NCBI GenBank assembly: GCA_902776735.1
Contig: CACYRE010000001.1
Span: 1 to 48,394, forward strand
Direction: 5' to 3'
From: an uncultured Erysipelotrichaceae bacterium
GTDB lineage: Bacteria; Bacillota_I; Bacilli_A; RF39; UBA660
DNA length: 48,394 nucleotides
The first letter of the stretch is position 1, and each line of letters begins with the position of its first letter. The position numbers were made by a program, and so were the translations under genes. The notes under the pieces were generated by a model, which had not been told where the DNA came from, did not search any database, and was given only the letters and a program-made list of their open reading frames with translations. Below are positions 23,963-33,181 of this stretch, one piece after another.

Positions 23963-24357
23963 TTACTCCTTTTTTATATTATGCTCATTTAATAATGTTT
24001 CTATTCTATTTACAGCAGATTTAATCTGAGAAATTCTTACATCATATTGTTTAGCTAAAAGCTTATAAATTTCAGGTGATTCTCCTTTTTGTTTTATAAA
24101 TGTATAAATTCGTATTTTTTCTAATAATTTATACAATTTTTTACGATTTGGAATTTGTATTTTTTCTCCTGCTAAAATATCTAATAATTCTAAAGTTAAA
24201 TAATCATCTCCTATAATATTAAATAAAATTTGAAAAATATAAGAATATTCATTTGAAACTAATTTAATAAAAATATTCTTTTGTTCTTCTGTTAAATCTC
24301 TAAAAGCTAATAATTTTCCAACTTCAAACTCTTTATCATCTTTGTATGGATTAGCCA
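23963..24357 (-). CDS. Spo0A-like helix-turn-helix regulator (putative)
   Basis: A 131-residue protein. The C-terminal ~30 residues, YKLLAKQYDVRISQIKSAVN followed by RIETLL, resemble the recognition helix region of Spo0A (IAKKYNTTASRVERAIRHA). The N-terminal 90 residues are helical with no receiver-domain phosphorylation motif, so it is not a response regulator. I start at ATG 24357 because GGAGGATAACATA precedes it. An ATG five codons earlier overlaps the Shine-Dalgarno itself. It lies between dTMP kinase and a sigma-like gene, which suggests transcription control. Confidence 0.55.
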
Positions 24358-24385
24358 TTATGTTATCCTCCATTAAATATTATCA

Positions 24386-24940
24386 TTAGTTCATAAATAT
24401 ACCATAGTAAATTTCACCTAGTATTGCGGTTGTTACTAATGGAATTTCTTGTCCATTAAATAAACCGATTTTTCCTTCGTAAAGTCCAACTTTACTTAAT
24501 TCTCTTAATATAATTGGTTTATAATCTCCAAACATATAATATTTACTAACAGTTTCTTCTACTAAATCTTGGCTAATATTATATTTACTTACTTCAATTT
24601 CATCTTCATAAAACAATTTACCTTTATAATAGTCATCCATTGTAATACTTTCATAACGTTGCCATGTTTGACTTGTAATAACTTCTAAATCAGTATGAGA
24701 TTCTTTATTATGATGATACATATAATTAGTCATTGCATTTCTTACACCAGTGTAAATAAAAGTCCTTAAATTCTTAGATGGGTCATAATTACCAGAGGCC
24801 AATAATTCATAAGCTTTTAAATATCCTTCTTGCTTTAAATCCATCTCTAAATCTTGGTCTTTAACATAATAAAAATGTATTCTAAAAACAACAGTTACTA
24901 TATTATGTATCATTGATTCTACACTGTTTAAATTATTCAA
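24386..24940 (-). CDS. Sigma-factor-like protein (region 2)
   Basis: A 184-residue protein that carries sigma region 2: DLKQEGYLKAYELLASGNYD, then PSKNLRTFIYTGVRNAMTNY (core-binding and -10 recognition helix). The remainder (about 90-184) lacks an obvious region 4, as in T4 gp55-like late sigma factors. It starts with TTG at 24940, with GAGGTG five bases upstream. It is next to the clamp-loader gene, the neighbourhood expected if late transcription is coupled to the sliding clamp as in T4. The role as late sigma factor is inferred. Confidence 0.7.
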   Translation of the reverse strand: MNNLNSVESMIHNIVTVVFRIHFYYVKDQDLEMDLKQEGYLKAYELLASGNYDPSKNLRTFIYTGVRNAMTNYMYHHNKESHTDLEVITSQTWQRYESITMDDYYKGKLFYEDEIEVSKYNISQDLVEETVSKYYMFGDYKPIILRELSKVGLYEGKIGLFNGQEIPLVTTAILGEIYYGIFMN

Positions 24941-24949
24941 TTAATCACC

Positions 24950-25984
24950 TCATCTCTTAACACTAGAAATATTTTTAACTAATATATACATAGCAATTTG
25001 AAACCTTTTATCTGAAGTAAACATTTCATATATTTTTCTATCATTAATTATATCAATTAAATTAAAAATTCTATCACCATAATATTTTATAATAGTTTGA
25101 AGATAAACATTATCTGTCATTTTTATTTTTAAGGATACTTTAATTACATCTAATACAAATTGTTCATAATCTCTTTTTAAAATATATAATGGGAAAGTTA
25201 ATAAAGTTTCTATTATCTTTTCTATTAATAAATTATCATTTTTAAGAATAGCTATAGTAAATTTATAATATAATTCTTTAGAAGATTGATTTAACCTAAT
25301 GAATTGTTCTTCTCCTAAAATTATATATTGGTCTAAAAGTATATGAGCATCTCTTAAATGACCACCACATCTGTCTACAATTATATTTAATATATTATCA
25401 TTAATAGAAACTTGCTTTTTATCTACTATAGATAATAAATTATTTTTTATATTTTCTTTATTTATTAAATCAAATCTTATTTTTAAACTTCTACTTCTTA
25501 TTGTAGGAAGAATTTTATCAATATGAGTTGTACACATTACAAAAAATATTCCAGAATTTGATTCTTCTAAAACTTTTAATAAAGCTGATTGAGCTTGTGG
25601 AGTCATTAACTGTGCTTCATCTAATACTATAACTTTATATCCTAAATTTTTATCAAAATAAAAAGTCTGTTTTAATTCTTTAATATCTGATACATTACCT
25701 GTCATTGCTGAATCAAATTCATCATAATATATTGTATTTTCTATATTACTTTTACAAAATTCACAAACACCACAATTATCTCCATCTTTAGTTTTATTTT
25801 TACAATTTAAAGCTTTAGCAAATATTCTAGCACATGTAGTTTTACCTGTACCATATTCTCCCTGTAATATAATAGATTTTGGAGCTGTATCTGGATTTTT
25901 AACTATAGATTTCAATAAATCTTTTACTAAATCTTGACCTGCTACATCTTTAAACTGTTGTGGTCTAAATTCCTGTGTAATCAT
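24950..25984 (-). CDS. dnaX: Clamp-loader large subunit (DnaX / gp44-like)
   Basis: A 344-residue AAA+ ATPase. Walker A is GEYGTGKTT (42-50). The DnaX zinc site uses C60, C70, C73 and C76 (DNCGVCEFC). Walker B is VIVLDEAQ (117-124). The sensor-1/arginine-finger segment is TIRSRSLKIRF. This resembles bacterial DnaX more than T4 gp44, because the zinc module is present. A C-terminal domain of about 130 residues replaces the tau extension. The protein loads the sliding clamp onto primed DNA. It overlaps the next upstream gene by one base. No separate small clamp-loader subunit is recognised in the window. Confidence 0.93.
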   Translation of the reverse strand: MITQEFRPQQFKDVAGQDLVKDLLKSIVKNPDTAPKSIILQGEYGTGKTTCARIFAKALNCKNKTKDGDNCGVCEFCKSNIENTIYYDEFDSAMTGNVSDIKELKQTFYFDKNLGYKVIVLDEAQLMTPQAQSALLKVLEESNSGIFFVMCTTHIDKILPTIRSRSLKIRFDLINKENIKNNLLSIVDKKQVSINDNILNIIVDRCGGHLRDAHILLDQYIILGEEQFIRLNQSSKELYYKFTIAILKNDNLLIEKIIETLLTFPLYILKRDYEQFVLDVIKVSLKIKMTDNVYLQTIIKYYGDRIFNLIDIINDRKIYEMFTSDKRFQIAMYILVKNISSVKR

Positions 25985-26289
25985 TAATAATTCCTTCCTA
26001 ACATTTTACAAAATTCATCCATACTAATTAATAAGTTATATCTATCTAATAGATAATATGTTTTTTGATTATTTATATACTGTAAAGTTATTATTTCATA
26101 ATAATATTCATCTAAATCTTTTATTTTAGTTCCATATAAAATTGCTTCTAAATATTCTGAATCTGTAGGTTTTAAAAATCTTTTATCTAATAAATAATAT
26201 CTTATTATATAAGGATGCCCATCTTTAGTTAAATATTTTTCTTTTGCAAAATGCAATAAACTATTGATATAAAGAAATAAAGGACTCAT
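25984..26289 (-). CDS. Unknown protein between the clamp loader and 26680 gene
   Basis: A 101-residue protein from ATG 26289 (AGGTG 9 bases upstream); a GTG four codons earlier is possible but overlaps that ribosome site. It is rich in Tyr, Leu and Lys and contains SLLHFAKEKYLTKDGHPYII. The start overlaps the preceding gene, and the stop overlaps the first base of the clamp loader. The tight packing suggests a replication accessory role, for example a partner of the clamp loader. No family is recognised. Confidence 0.5.
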   Translation of the reverse strand: MSPLFLYINSLLHFAKEKYLTKDGHPYIIRYYLLDKRFLKPTDSEYLEAILYGTKIKDLDEYYYEIITLQYINNQKTYYLLDRYNLLISMDEFCKMLGRNY

Positions 26290-26680
26290 AACTAATTTCA
26301 CCTATAGAATTTAAAATTTCATTTTTCACTTCTTCTGTTATATTATTTATATTTCCAAGTCTTACATGATTTATTATACTTTGATTATTTACTTTTTCAT
26401 TATAATCTAATTCTAAAAATAAATAACCATTAGATTCTCTTAAAGATGCTACAGAAATATATGCAATATTAATAATATCTCCATCTTCTGTTAATATTGT
26501 AAAATCATACATTGCTTTATTAATTGATTTTAAAGCTATTATAGCTTCATCTGATGAATTAAAATCTATATAAATACAAGTATTTTCAGTATAAACAGTT
26601 AATCTGTTTCCTAAACCAGTTACTAATACTATATCTCTTGCTTTAATAACTGTATTTCCAAATCTAAAATTAGATACCAT
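26261..26680 (-). CDS. Unknown protein in the replication operon
   Basis: A 139-residue protein with a beta-rich N-terminal half (NTVIKARDIVLVTGLGNRLT, TCIYIDFNSSDEAIIALK). The pattern resembles a small PH-like or SH3-like domain found in Firmicute proteins, but this is weak. A promoter-like GCATAATAATATT and a GGAG ribosome-binding site are upstream. It is co-transcribed with the clamp loader. Confidence 0.5.
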   Translation of the reverse strand: MVSNFRFGNTVIKARDIVLVTGLGNRLTVYTENTCIYIDFNSSDEAIIALKSINKAMYDFTILTEDGDIINIAYISVASLRESNGYLFLELDYNEKVNNQSIINHVRLGNINNITEEVKNEILNSIGEISYESFISLYQ

Positions 26681-26707
26681 AAAAATCTCCTTATAAATAT
26701 TATTATG

Positions 26708-27394
26708 CTATAAATTAAATAATTCTATTTGAAGTTTATAATCACTAACTATCTCTTCAAATTTAGAATGATTAGTAATATCTAGTTTAACTAAATCTCC
26801 AGCATCTTTTAAAGATATATCATGTTTTAACTCTGAAATCTTACATCCTTTTAATTGATATTTAGCATAGCTTTGTCCTTTTTTACCTGCTTCATCATTA
26901 TCTAACATTAAAATAAATTTATTAGTTAAACCTTTTAACAATTCTACTTGATTTTTTGATAAATGACTTGTCATAATTCCTAATGTATTAGGAAATATAG
27001 TTGACATCATATCTCTATCTAAGTGTCCTTCAACTAATAATATAGTATCTCCATATTTGAAATCTTTAGATAATTTACCTAAACCATAAAAGGTTGACTT
27101 CATATTGCCAACCTTCATAAATTCTTTATTAGTATTAATACTTCTAAATACAATATTTATTACTTTATTAGCTATTATATTAGCCATCATTATAGCTTCT
27201 CCATGAAAAGACATAAATTGTACTAAATATTGTGGTATTTGTAAATTTCTTCCTCTTATAAATAATTCTCCTGAAGTAATTAATCTATAATTATCTGGTT
27301 TATATTTATAAGCATAATGAATATATGAAAACTTACTATCTTCTATTATAGGTCTTCCTAAATTAAATATTGCTTTTAAATTATCATAATTCAT
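26708..27394 (-). CDS. DNA primase, TOPRIM catalytic domain
   Basis: A 228-residue DnaG-type primase core. The TOPRIM glutamate lies in LLVEGHLD (119-126) and the DxD in LMLDNDEAGKKG (162-173). The N-terminal half matches the primase catalytic N-subdomain (GELFIRGRNLQIPQYLVQFM). No zinc-finger domain or helicase-binding domain is present, so this is a minimal primase like T4 gp61 reduced further. It makes RNA primers at the fork. It is followed by a protein of unknown function and preceded by the clamp-loader block. Confidence 0.85.
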   Translation of the reverse strand: MNYDNLKAIFNLGRPIIEDSKFSYIHYAYKYKPDNYRLITSGELFIRGRNLQIPQYLVQFMSFHGEAIMMANIIANKVINIVFRSINTNKEFMKVGNMKSTFYGLGKLSKDFKYGDTILLVEGHLDRDMMSTIFPNTLGIMTSHLSKNQVELLKGLTNKFILMLDNDEAGKKGQSYAKYQLKGCKISELKHDISLKDAGDLVKLDITNHSKFEEIVSDYKLQIELFNL

Positions 27395-27397
27395 TAA

Positions 27398-28576
27398 TTA
27401 TTCTCCTCTATAATATGGATTTTTAAATGGTATTAAAGTGCCATCTTTTCTATAAATCTTATCATCAACTAATAAATGTGTCTCTTTTGATATTACCGCA
27501 AATGCATGGATAGTAGTTCTATTTTTATCTGGTTCTATTTCATTATTAAATACTTCTGGTTTAATATGATATTTTACTAATAAAATATAATCGTCTCCAA
27601 GTATATCTTTAACAAAATCATCTACATAAGTATTAACTTTATTAATTAAATTTATTCCTAATTTAATTAAACAATCCCTTTGTAAATTTGGTCTAATAGG
27701 AAAAAATGGAGTTCTTACAAGATTAAATTCATTTATTGAAGTAGCATAAATCTTTTTTTCATTTTTAGCCATATTACGTAAAACCTTATTACCTGTATAA
27801 TTTATAATATTTATAATATTATTTTTACAGGTCATATCTATAGTAGGAACATTATGTAATTTTTCTTTTTTTGCAATTAAATCTATATCACATATAATAT
27901 CTTCAATTTCTTCAAGAGTATATTTACTTTTATCTTTATCATCAATAGTCTGTTTAACTATATAATCATCAAGTAAAAGGTCATTTTTATCTTTATAAAA
28001 TAAAAACATTTCACCATCATTTAAAATAGCACTTTTATTTAAAACAATAGAATTATAATTATTATAGTCATAATTATAATCTTCAAAAATATAGCCTCCT
28101 AATCGAGTCAATACATCAGCTACATTCTCGTCATTATATATATTTTCTGTAAATATATCAAATTCAGAATCATAGAATAGAGATTTTGAATAATCTGATT
28201 TATTAGTTTTTTTTCCAGTATGAACTAACCCATATAAATATTCAATATTACCAATTAAAATATCTCGTTTAACTCCTTCACTCAAATGTAAAACTATATC
28301 AGTCTCTAAATCTCTAACTTTATTATCTATAAGTGTTTTAACTTCAACATCAACTCTATATATTCCTACATCTTTTGTGAGACTAATTTTCTTAGGTTTC
28401 ATTTTTAAATAAGCATACTTATTTTTATTTTTAATTAAAATAGGAATAGACCTTAAATTAGTTAACTTATATTTATTAAGATGCTTAAGACATAAGTCTA
28501 CATATTTAAATAATACCCACAATGTATGATTCTTATATACATTATTTGTATTTTGAATATTTACTAATTCATTCAT
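27398..28576 (-). CDS. Unknown replication-operon protein
   Basis: A 392-residue protein with mixed alpha/beta composition and no recognisable motif. Segments such as VGIYRVDVEVKTLIDNKVRD and DDYILLVKYHIKPEVFNNEI look like a folded enzyme or structural domain. A run of Asn/Tyr (EDYNYDYNNYN) marks a flexible loop near residue 170. It lies immediately next to primase (4-base gap) and the probable clamp. A replication role is suggested only by context. Confidence 0.5.
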   Translation of the reverse strand: MNELVNIQNTNNVYKNHTLWVLFKYVDLCLKHLNKYKLTNLRSIPILIKNKNKYAYLKMKPKKISLTKDVGIYRVDVEVKTLIDNKVRDLETDIVLHLSEGVKRDILIGNIEYLYGLVHTGKKTNKSDYSKSLFYDSEFDIFTENIYNDENVADVLTRLGGYIFEDYNYDYNNYNSIVLNKSAILNDGEMFLFYKDKNDLLLDDYIVKQTIDDKDKSKYTLEEIEDIICDIDLIAKKEKLHNVPTIDMTCKNNIINIINYTGNKVLRNMAKNEKKIYATSINEFNLVRTPFFPIRPNLQRDCLIKLGINLINKVNTYVDDFVKDILGDDYILLVKYHIKPEVFNNEIEPDKNRTTIHAFAVISKETHLLVDDKIYRKDGTLIPFKNPYYRGE

Positions 28577-28596
28577 AGTTAAAATCTCCTTTATAA

Positions 28597-29784
28597 TTAA
28601 TTTTCATAATTCATTAAAAATATCTTTAATAATCCATTTTTAACAGTTACTCCTACATCGTCTAATGATATTTCTATTTTATCTACTCCAATAAAAGAAT
28701 CTAAAAGTTTTTTAAATACACTAGCGTTTAAAAAAATCTCTTTTCCATATAATCTTCCTTTATTTAATCGTTCTATTGGAAAATTAAAATTAGAATTACC
28801 ATTATTATTTAATATGCTTAAATTCAATTGATTATTCAAATATTTTAAACTTATTTTATTTGATGAGCCAGGTAATGATGTTGCTAATGATACAATTTTA
28901 TAAAATCTATCAAATGGTAAAAATACTTCAGAATCTTTCATTAAACTACTCATCTCTTGGGGTATCAGATTAATCTCTGAATGTTTAGAATTTATAAATT
29001 GATATTCTATATTATCTAATAAAATTCTAAGTCTAGATAATGATGTATCAACATTAAATAACATTATTTGATTTGGTTCATAATATTTATATAATTTACA
29101 AATAAACTCGATGTCTCTATATGATAAAACCATCTCTGGAGTTCTTATATCTGCTTCCATATAATAGAATGGTGATTTAAAATAACATTTATCTCCTATA
29201 AAAAATAATTTTTTATTATCATTAGATATTTCTGAAGACATTAAAGACATAACTGAAATACATGTTTTACCAAGATTATTTAATCCTAAATCAGCTATTT
29301 TATTAGTTGTATTTCCAGGAATAGCTACTATGTCTATATTAATTGGTCTAGCATCTATTAATAAATCTCCATCTAATAATCTAGTATAATACTTATTGTC
29401 TTTTTTATATATTAAAACTTTATTTCCCATAAGTTTTACTATTTTCTGTAAAACAGCTAATGATATTGCAAATGGCTCTGTTAAACTATTATTAATATCT
29501 CCATATAAATCTAGTCTCATTTTAAAATGAGATAATTCATTTGTTGCACATAAGTTTAAACTTTTATTAAAAGTTATTGGAATAAACGATATTGAATTAT
29601 ATTCTGTAATATCAGATTTACTTAATACTAATTTACTACATAAGTTTAATGCTCTAACTAAATGAAATCTACTAAAGATTAAATAAGGATATTCTATATT
29701 TAAATCAATGTCTTTATTATTTTCAACTATAAGCTCATCATTATTCAATACAGATATAATATCAGTAACTACATCTTGGTCCAT
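28597..29784 (-). CDS. Probable DNA sliding clamp (DnaN-like)
   Basis: A 395-residue protein, the length of a bacterial beta clamp (about 370). The sequence shows three weak repeats of the clamp pattern. Near the start is FSRFHLVRALNLCSKLVL followed by the first beta set. The C-terminal domain has EIFLNASVFKKLLDSFIGVD and DDVGVTVKNGLLKIFLMNYE, which resembles the last domain of DnaN. It sits in the same operon as the DnaX-like loader and primase. Identity is low by sight, so I keep this as probable. An alternative is an unrelated replication protein of similar size. Confidence 0.55.
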   Translation of the reverse strand: MDQDVVTDIISVLNNDELIVENNKDIDLNIEYPYLIFSRFHLVRALNLCSKLVLSKSDITEYNSISFIPITFNKSLNLCATNELSHFKMRLDLYGDINNSLTEPFAISLAVLQKIVKLMGNKVLIYKKDNKYYTRLLDGDLLIDARPINIDIVAIPGNTTNKIADLGLNNLGKTCISVMSLMSSEISNDNKKLFFIGDKCYFKSPFYYMEADIRTPEMVLSYRDIEFICKLYKYYEPNQIMLFNVDTSLSRLRILLDNIEYQFINSKHSEINLIPQEMSSLMKDSEVFLPFDRFYKIVSLATSLPGSSNKISLKYLNNQLNLSILNNNGNSNFNFPIERLNKGRLYGKEIFLNASVFKKLLDSFIGVDKIEISLDDVGVTVKNGLLKIFLMNYEN

Positions 29785-30602
29785 AAAATCTTTACGCTCC
29801 TATCTTTTATATTTTCATTATGCAAATTTTCAAAATCAGGTTTAGTTCGTTCTAATAAAGAAATATCCATAAAATATTTTTTATCAAACCAATTATCTAT
29901 TTCTGTTAATTTATTATCTTCTTTTTTAGATATATTTTCTTCTACACAATAATATAAATATAATTCTGGACTCCAATATTTACCGTGAGAAACTAATTCA
30001 GCTTTTACATTTTTAAAACTTTTAAATTTCTTTTTAACTAAAAAAGTTAAAATCTTATTTTTAATATGTCTTTTAATTATTTTCTTATAATGACAATAGT
30101 AACTGTCTATATAATAATGCAAAGCTTTTATATTAGATATATCATTATAAATATCCCAGGTATATACTCCATCTTTATAAAAAGCTTTAATTTTATGTTT
30201 TCTTAAATAATTAATCATAGATTCTGCATAAGTTAAATACCAGGTATAATATTGACTATTGTTTTCATCTTGCTCTAAATATCTTTCAACAGGTTCACAG
30301 AAAACAGACCTACTTGGTTTAAATTTATCTATATTTATTGTTGGTTGTGCAAATAATATTAATTTACTATTTCTAAATTCTGGTTCATAATAATCTAAAT
30401 TTACGTTATTAGACAACCAAATTCCAAAAGTAAATTCTGGAATTTCTTTTATTTTAAATCTACAAACAGAATTATCTCCATATTCAAATACAAAATATCC
30501 ATCACAAAACCTTCTTTGTGTACAGTGTATCTTAAATTCTTTTTCTATAGTATTTAAAAAATTATTAATAAAATCTTTATTAGTTTTTAAATTATCTTCC
30601 AT
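29769..30602 (-). CDS. Unknown protein upstream of the probable clamp
   Basis: A 277-residue protein, Lys/Tyr-rich, with a Cys-containing N-terminal region (IHCTQRRFCDGYFVFEYG) and a helical basic segment near residues 180-215 (YCHYKKIIKRHIKNKILTFL). I start at ATG 30602, where AAGAGGTAACG stands upstream. An earlier ATG lies inside a hairpin. No family is recognised. It overlaps the next gene by 16 bases. Confidence 0.5.
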   Translation of the reverse strand: MEDNLKTNKDFINNFLNTIEKEFKIHCTQRRFCDGYFVFEYGDNSVCRFKIKEIPEFTFGIWLSNNVNLDYYEPEFRNSKLILFAQPTINIDKFKPSRSVFCEPVERYLEQDENNSQYYTWYLTYAESMINYLRKHKIKAFYKDGVYTWDIYNDISNIKALHYYIDSYYCHYKKIIKRHIKNKILTFLVKKKFKSFKNVKAELVSHGKYWSPELYLYYCVEENISKKEDNKLTEIDNWFDKKYFMDISLLERTKPDFENLHNENIKDRSVKILWTKM

Positions 30603-30612
30603 ATCGTTACCT

Positions 30613-30645
30613 CTTAAATTAGCAGAGTCCAGATACACTGGACTC
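30613..30645 (-). other. Hairpin between HU and the 30602 gene
   Basis: The minus strand has GAGTCCAG, loop TGTAT, CTGGACTC, a perfect 8-bp GC-rich stem, immediately before the ribosome-binding site of the 30602 gene. There is no U tract, so it may be an mRNA stabiliser or processing site and not a terminator. Confidence 0.55.
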
Positions 30646-30659
30646 ATAATTTTATGCTA

Positions 30660-30932
30660 TTAATTTAAAGCATCTTTTAAATTTTTACCAGGTCTAAATT
30701 TTGGAGCAATTTTTGCTGGTATATTAATTACTTCTCCAGTTTGTGGATTTCTTCCTTGTCTAGCTTGAGTATGTTCTGCTTTAAATTTACCAAAGCCAGT
30801 AAGAGTTATTTCATCACCTTTAACTAAAGTTTCAGTAACAACTTCTTGAAAAGCATTTACAGCAGCTGTAGCTTCTTTCTTTGAAATTAAAGCCTTTCTT
30901 GCTAAAGCATCAATAAATTCTGCTTTGTTCAT
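30660..30932 (-). CDS. hup: HU-family DNA-binding protein
   Basis: A 90-residue HU protein with all hallmarks: MNKAEFIDALARKA, then TLTGFGKFKAEHTQARQGRN and PQTGEVINIPAKIAPKFRPG with KNLKDAL. The beta-arm Pro and the Arg residues that intercalate DNA are intact. It bends and compacts DNA and may help replication or packaging. The gene ends just ahead of a hairpin. Its product is close to bacterial HU, which suggests acquisition from a low-GC host. Confidence 0.97.
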   Translation of the reverse strand: MNKAEFIDALARKALISKKEATAAVNAFQEVVTETLVKGDEITLTGFGKFKAEHTQARQGRNPQTGEVINIPAKIAPKFRPGKNLKDALN

Positions 30933-30975
30933 AGACTATTTCCTCCTTAATAAAAATTAATATAAAAATACAAGC

Positions 30976-31488
30976 TTAACTAAAATGAGTTGATGTCCAT
31001 TCAAATCCATCTTCATCTGTAATATAATTTACATAACTTGAATATTGTGAATTATATTTAGTATGAAATTCTTTAGCATTTCGTTTAGCATTAGTTACAA
31101 TCTGTTCAAGCTCATCAATAGTTACTTGTCTATTATATTCATCAGTAATATAAAAATCATCTTTATATTTATCATAAAAATTTTTAAAACCTTTAAATGT
31201 ATTATAGTATTCAGTAGTTTCAAATGCTGGACACCATCCAGCAGATATTTTACATATATGTATCTCTGGTATTTCTATATCCCATTGTAAAATACATTTT
31301 ATATTATCTAAATCTGGTAATTCTAATACTTCTTTATATATTTTATGATTCTTACAGGTCTTTTCAATTAATTCTTCAATAGATTTACAATAATTATCTC
31401 TTATTTCATTTAATGTTTTTAAAGTTATTTTATTAATTTCATCTATTTTATCAAATCCTTTTGGAGTTAAATAATAATTAGTTCCCAT
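30976..31488 (-). CDS. Conserved phage protein (MGTNYYL family)
   Basis: A 170-residue protein with the family-specific opening MGTNYYLTPKG and the middle motif IHICKISAGWCPAFET, which matches the HIGKSSAGW element of the conserved phage family. The C-terminus contains EDGFEWTSTHFS. Many relatives carry Cys pairs early in the sequence; these are absent here. The molecular function is unknown. Confidence 0.6.
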   Translation of the reverse strand: MGTNYYLTPKGFDKIDEINKITLKTLNEIRDNYCKSIEELIEKTCKNHKIYKEVLELPDLDNIKCILQWDIEIPEIHICKISAGWCPAFETTEYYNTFKGFKNFYDKYKDDFYITDEYNRQVTIDELEQIVTNAKRNAKEFHTKYNSQYSSYVNYITDEDGFEWTSTHFS

Positions 31489-31502
31489 TATAACACCTTC
31501 TA

Positions 31503-31670
31503 TTAAAATAAATAATGTCCTCTTCTAACCCATTCTTCTAAAGCTTCTTTACTATTAATTTCACCATTTAAAATACTAAACATTATTTCTTTTAAATCAT
31601 AACCCACACCTGAATCTATACAAATCTTATTTAAAAATATTTTACTATTATTTATAATATCATCATTCAT
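31503..31670 (-). CDS. Small unknown protein (55 aa)
   Basis: From ATG 31670 (GAAGAG upstream) this encodes 55 residues containing CIDSGVGYDLKEIMFSILNG and ending EWVRRGHYLF. It starts 8 bases before the end of the preceding gene, a typical coupled overlap. A longer frame reading back to 31736 runs over the neighbour and has no ribosome-binding site, so I rejected it. No family is recognised. Confidence 0.5.
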   Translation of the reverse strand: MNDDIINNSKIFLNKICIDSGVGYDLKEIMFSILNGEINSKEALEEWVRRGHYLF

Positions 31671-31881
31671 TATTTTTATTCTCTTCAAATAATAATTCTT
31701 TCTTATTTTCTTCTTTCTTTGAATTCTCAAATGCATTAACTCTATAAATTAATTCTTCAAATGATGATTCATAATCTGACATATTTTCATTTAAATCATC
31801 TATTATATTAACTAAATCAATATATTTTTTAAATAATATTAAATTAAAAATAGCTAATAATATAACTACTACATTAATCAT
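31663..31881 (-). CDS. Small membrane protein with coiled coil
   Basis: A 72-residue protein with an N-terminal transmembrane helix (VVVILLAIFNLILF), then a short coiled coil and a Lys/Glu-rich tail. Its start has GGAGGAATAA directly upstream. It ends with TGA overlapping the next start. It could be a host-membrane modulator. The function is unknown. Confidence 0.6.
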   Translation of the reverse strand: MINVVVILLAIFNLILFKKYIDLVNIIDDLNENMSDYESSFEELIYRVNAFENSKKEENKKELLFEENKNNE

Positions 31882-31895
31882 ATTTATTCCTCCTA

Positions 31896-32216
31896 CTAAC
31901 TTATATAATTCATTTTTGCTGAAATTGGACCTTCAACTATTTCTTTTGGTTTACCTAAATAAAAACATACGACCACAGTTTTTGATATATCTGAATACCT
32001 TCTTAATTCTTCTTTAGCTGGCTCAAAATAAATTAAATCTTCTATAACTGGATATTCTAATGGAAAATTTTCTATTTTATTTTCATATAATATATTACCG
32101 TCAATTTTATCGTATATTCTAAAATAATCTTTTTTAGGATAAAGCTCAAAATCTATTCCACAAAATTTATAATGATTTGTTTTATAAATAATATCTAATT
32201 TATCTTTAATTGTCAT
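31896..32216 (-). CDS. Unknown small protein (106 aa)
   Basis: A 106-residue alpha/beta protein containing FCGIDFELYPKKDYFRIYDK and TVVVCFYLGKPKEIVEGPIS. Its start overlaps the end of the SbcD-like gene by 11 bases. No motif is known to me. It is probably co-translated with the nuclease. Confidence 0.5.
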   Translation of the reverse strand: MTIKDKLDIIYKTNHYKFCGIDFELYPKKDYFRIYDKIDGNILYENKIENFPLEYPVIEDLIYFEPAKEELRRYSDISKTVVVCFYLGKPKEIVEGPISAKMNYIS

Positions 32217-33171
32217 TATCTACCTTTCTATATATTCCTAAAGCTTCACAGTGATTAACTAATATATTTTCTATTTCAGGATATAATTCTTTAAATCTTT
32301 CTTTTGCTGATTCTCTATTTTCATCTAAAAAATCATAAAAATCTGGATTCTTTTTTACAATTAATTCATCTATTAAATTATTTAAATTAATATCATCTGT
32401 TTGACTTTTATTATATATTACTTTATCTAAAAATACTTCATTTCCGGGTTTAGATGGTACTTCTGTTTCTGACCATTCTAATGTTTCAGTATCAAATATT
32501 GCAACGTTAATTTTTCTATATAAATTACATGTTTTAGAAGTTCCCCTTGTTAATGACCCTGGTCTAATAATTGTATATCCTGATGTTTTAATTGTTGGAT
32601 ACGGTGAATGGTCATGTCCTAAAACATAAGCTGAATATCCTAAATTATTACATTTATCATCAGTTAAATTTCCATTTCCAGTTCCACCAAATCTCTCATT
32701 TTCATAAAAACAATGTCCAACCATTATACTATATTTACAATAAGTTTCTTCCTGAATAAAATCTTTACCAAAATCTATTCCTTTAATATGAACTCCATCT
32801 ATAGTCAAATCATCTAAATGAGTTATTATATTTCCAAGAAAAGCTTTAAATAATCTTGTTACTTTAAAATCTTTTTCATTATTATAATACATATCATGAT
32901 TTCCAATAATTGAATAAATACCTATTCCTTTATTTCTCATATCAGTTAATGTAATCCATATATCTGATTCTAATTCGTCATTTATACCAGTATTATTGTC
33001 ATAAACATCACCTAAAAATATAACATTAGATATATTATCCCTTTCACATATAGTTTCTAATGACTTTATTTTATTACTAATAACTTCTCTATATTGTTCT
33101 GGAGTTTCTTTTCTACTAGCTGGAGCTACACCTTTAATATGAACATCTCCAACAAACATTATTTTACTCAT
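32206..33171 (-). CDS. SbcD / T4 gp47-like Mre11-family nuclease
   Basis: A 321-residue calcineurin-like phosphoesterase. The metal-binding motifs in order are MFVGDVHIKG (D-x-H), FLGDVYDNN (GDxxD), IIGNHDMYY (GNHD), MVGHCFYEN (GH) and VLGHDHSPY (GHxH). Two-metal catalysis would process recombination ends. T4 gp47 pairs with gp46, and here the gp46/SbcC partner genes lie at 38470-36323. The C-terminal region (KNPDFYDFLDENRESAKERF) differs from the usual capping domain. It is the nuclease subunit of a likely recombination-repair complex. Confidence 0.9.
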   Translation of the reverse strand: MSKIMFVGDVHIKGVAPASRKETPEQYREVISNKIKSLETICERDNISNVIFLGDVYDNNTGINDELESDIWITLTDMRNKGIGIYSIIGNHDMYYNNEKDFKVTRLFKAFLGNIITHLDDLTIDGVHIKGIDFGKDFIQEETYCKYSIMVGHCFYENERFGGTGNGNLTDDKCNNLGYSAYVLGHDHSPYPTIKTSGYTIIRPGSLTRGTSKTCNLYRKINVAIFDTETLEWSETEVPSKPGNEVFLDKVIYNKSQTDDINLNNLIDELIVKKNPDFYDFLDENRESAKERFKELYPEIENILVNHCEALGIYRKVDNDN

Positions 33172-33181
33172 ATAAACCTCA

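Noticed and set aside
31063-31290. + strand open frame of 75 codons
   Set aside because: Antisense to the MGTNYYL-family gene; hydrophobic AT-rich composition only.
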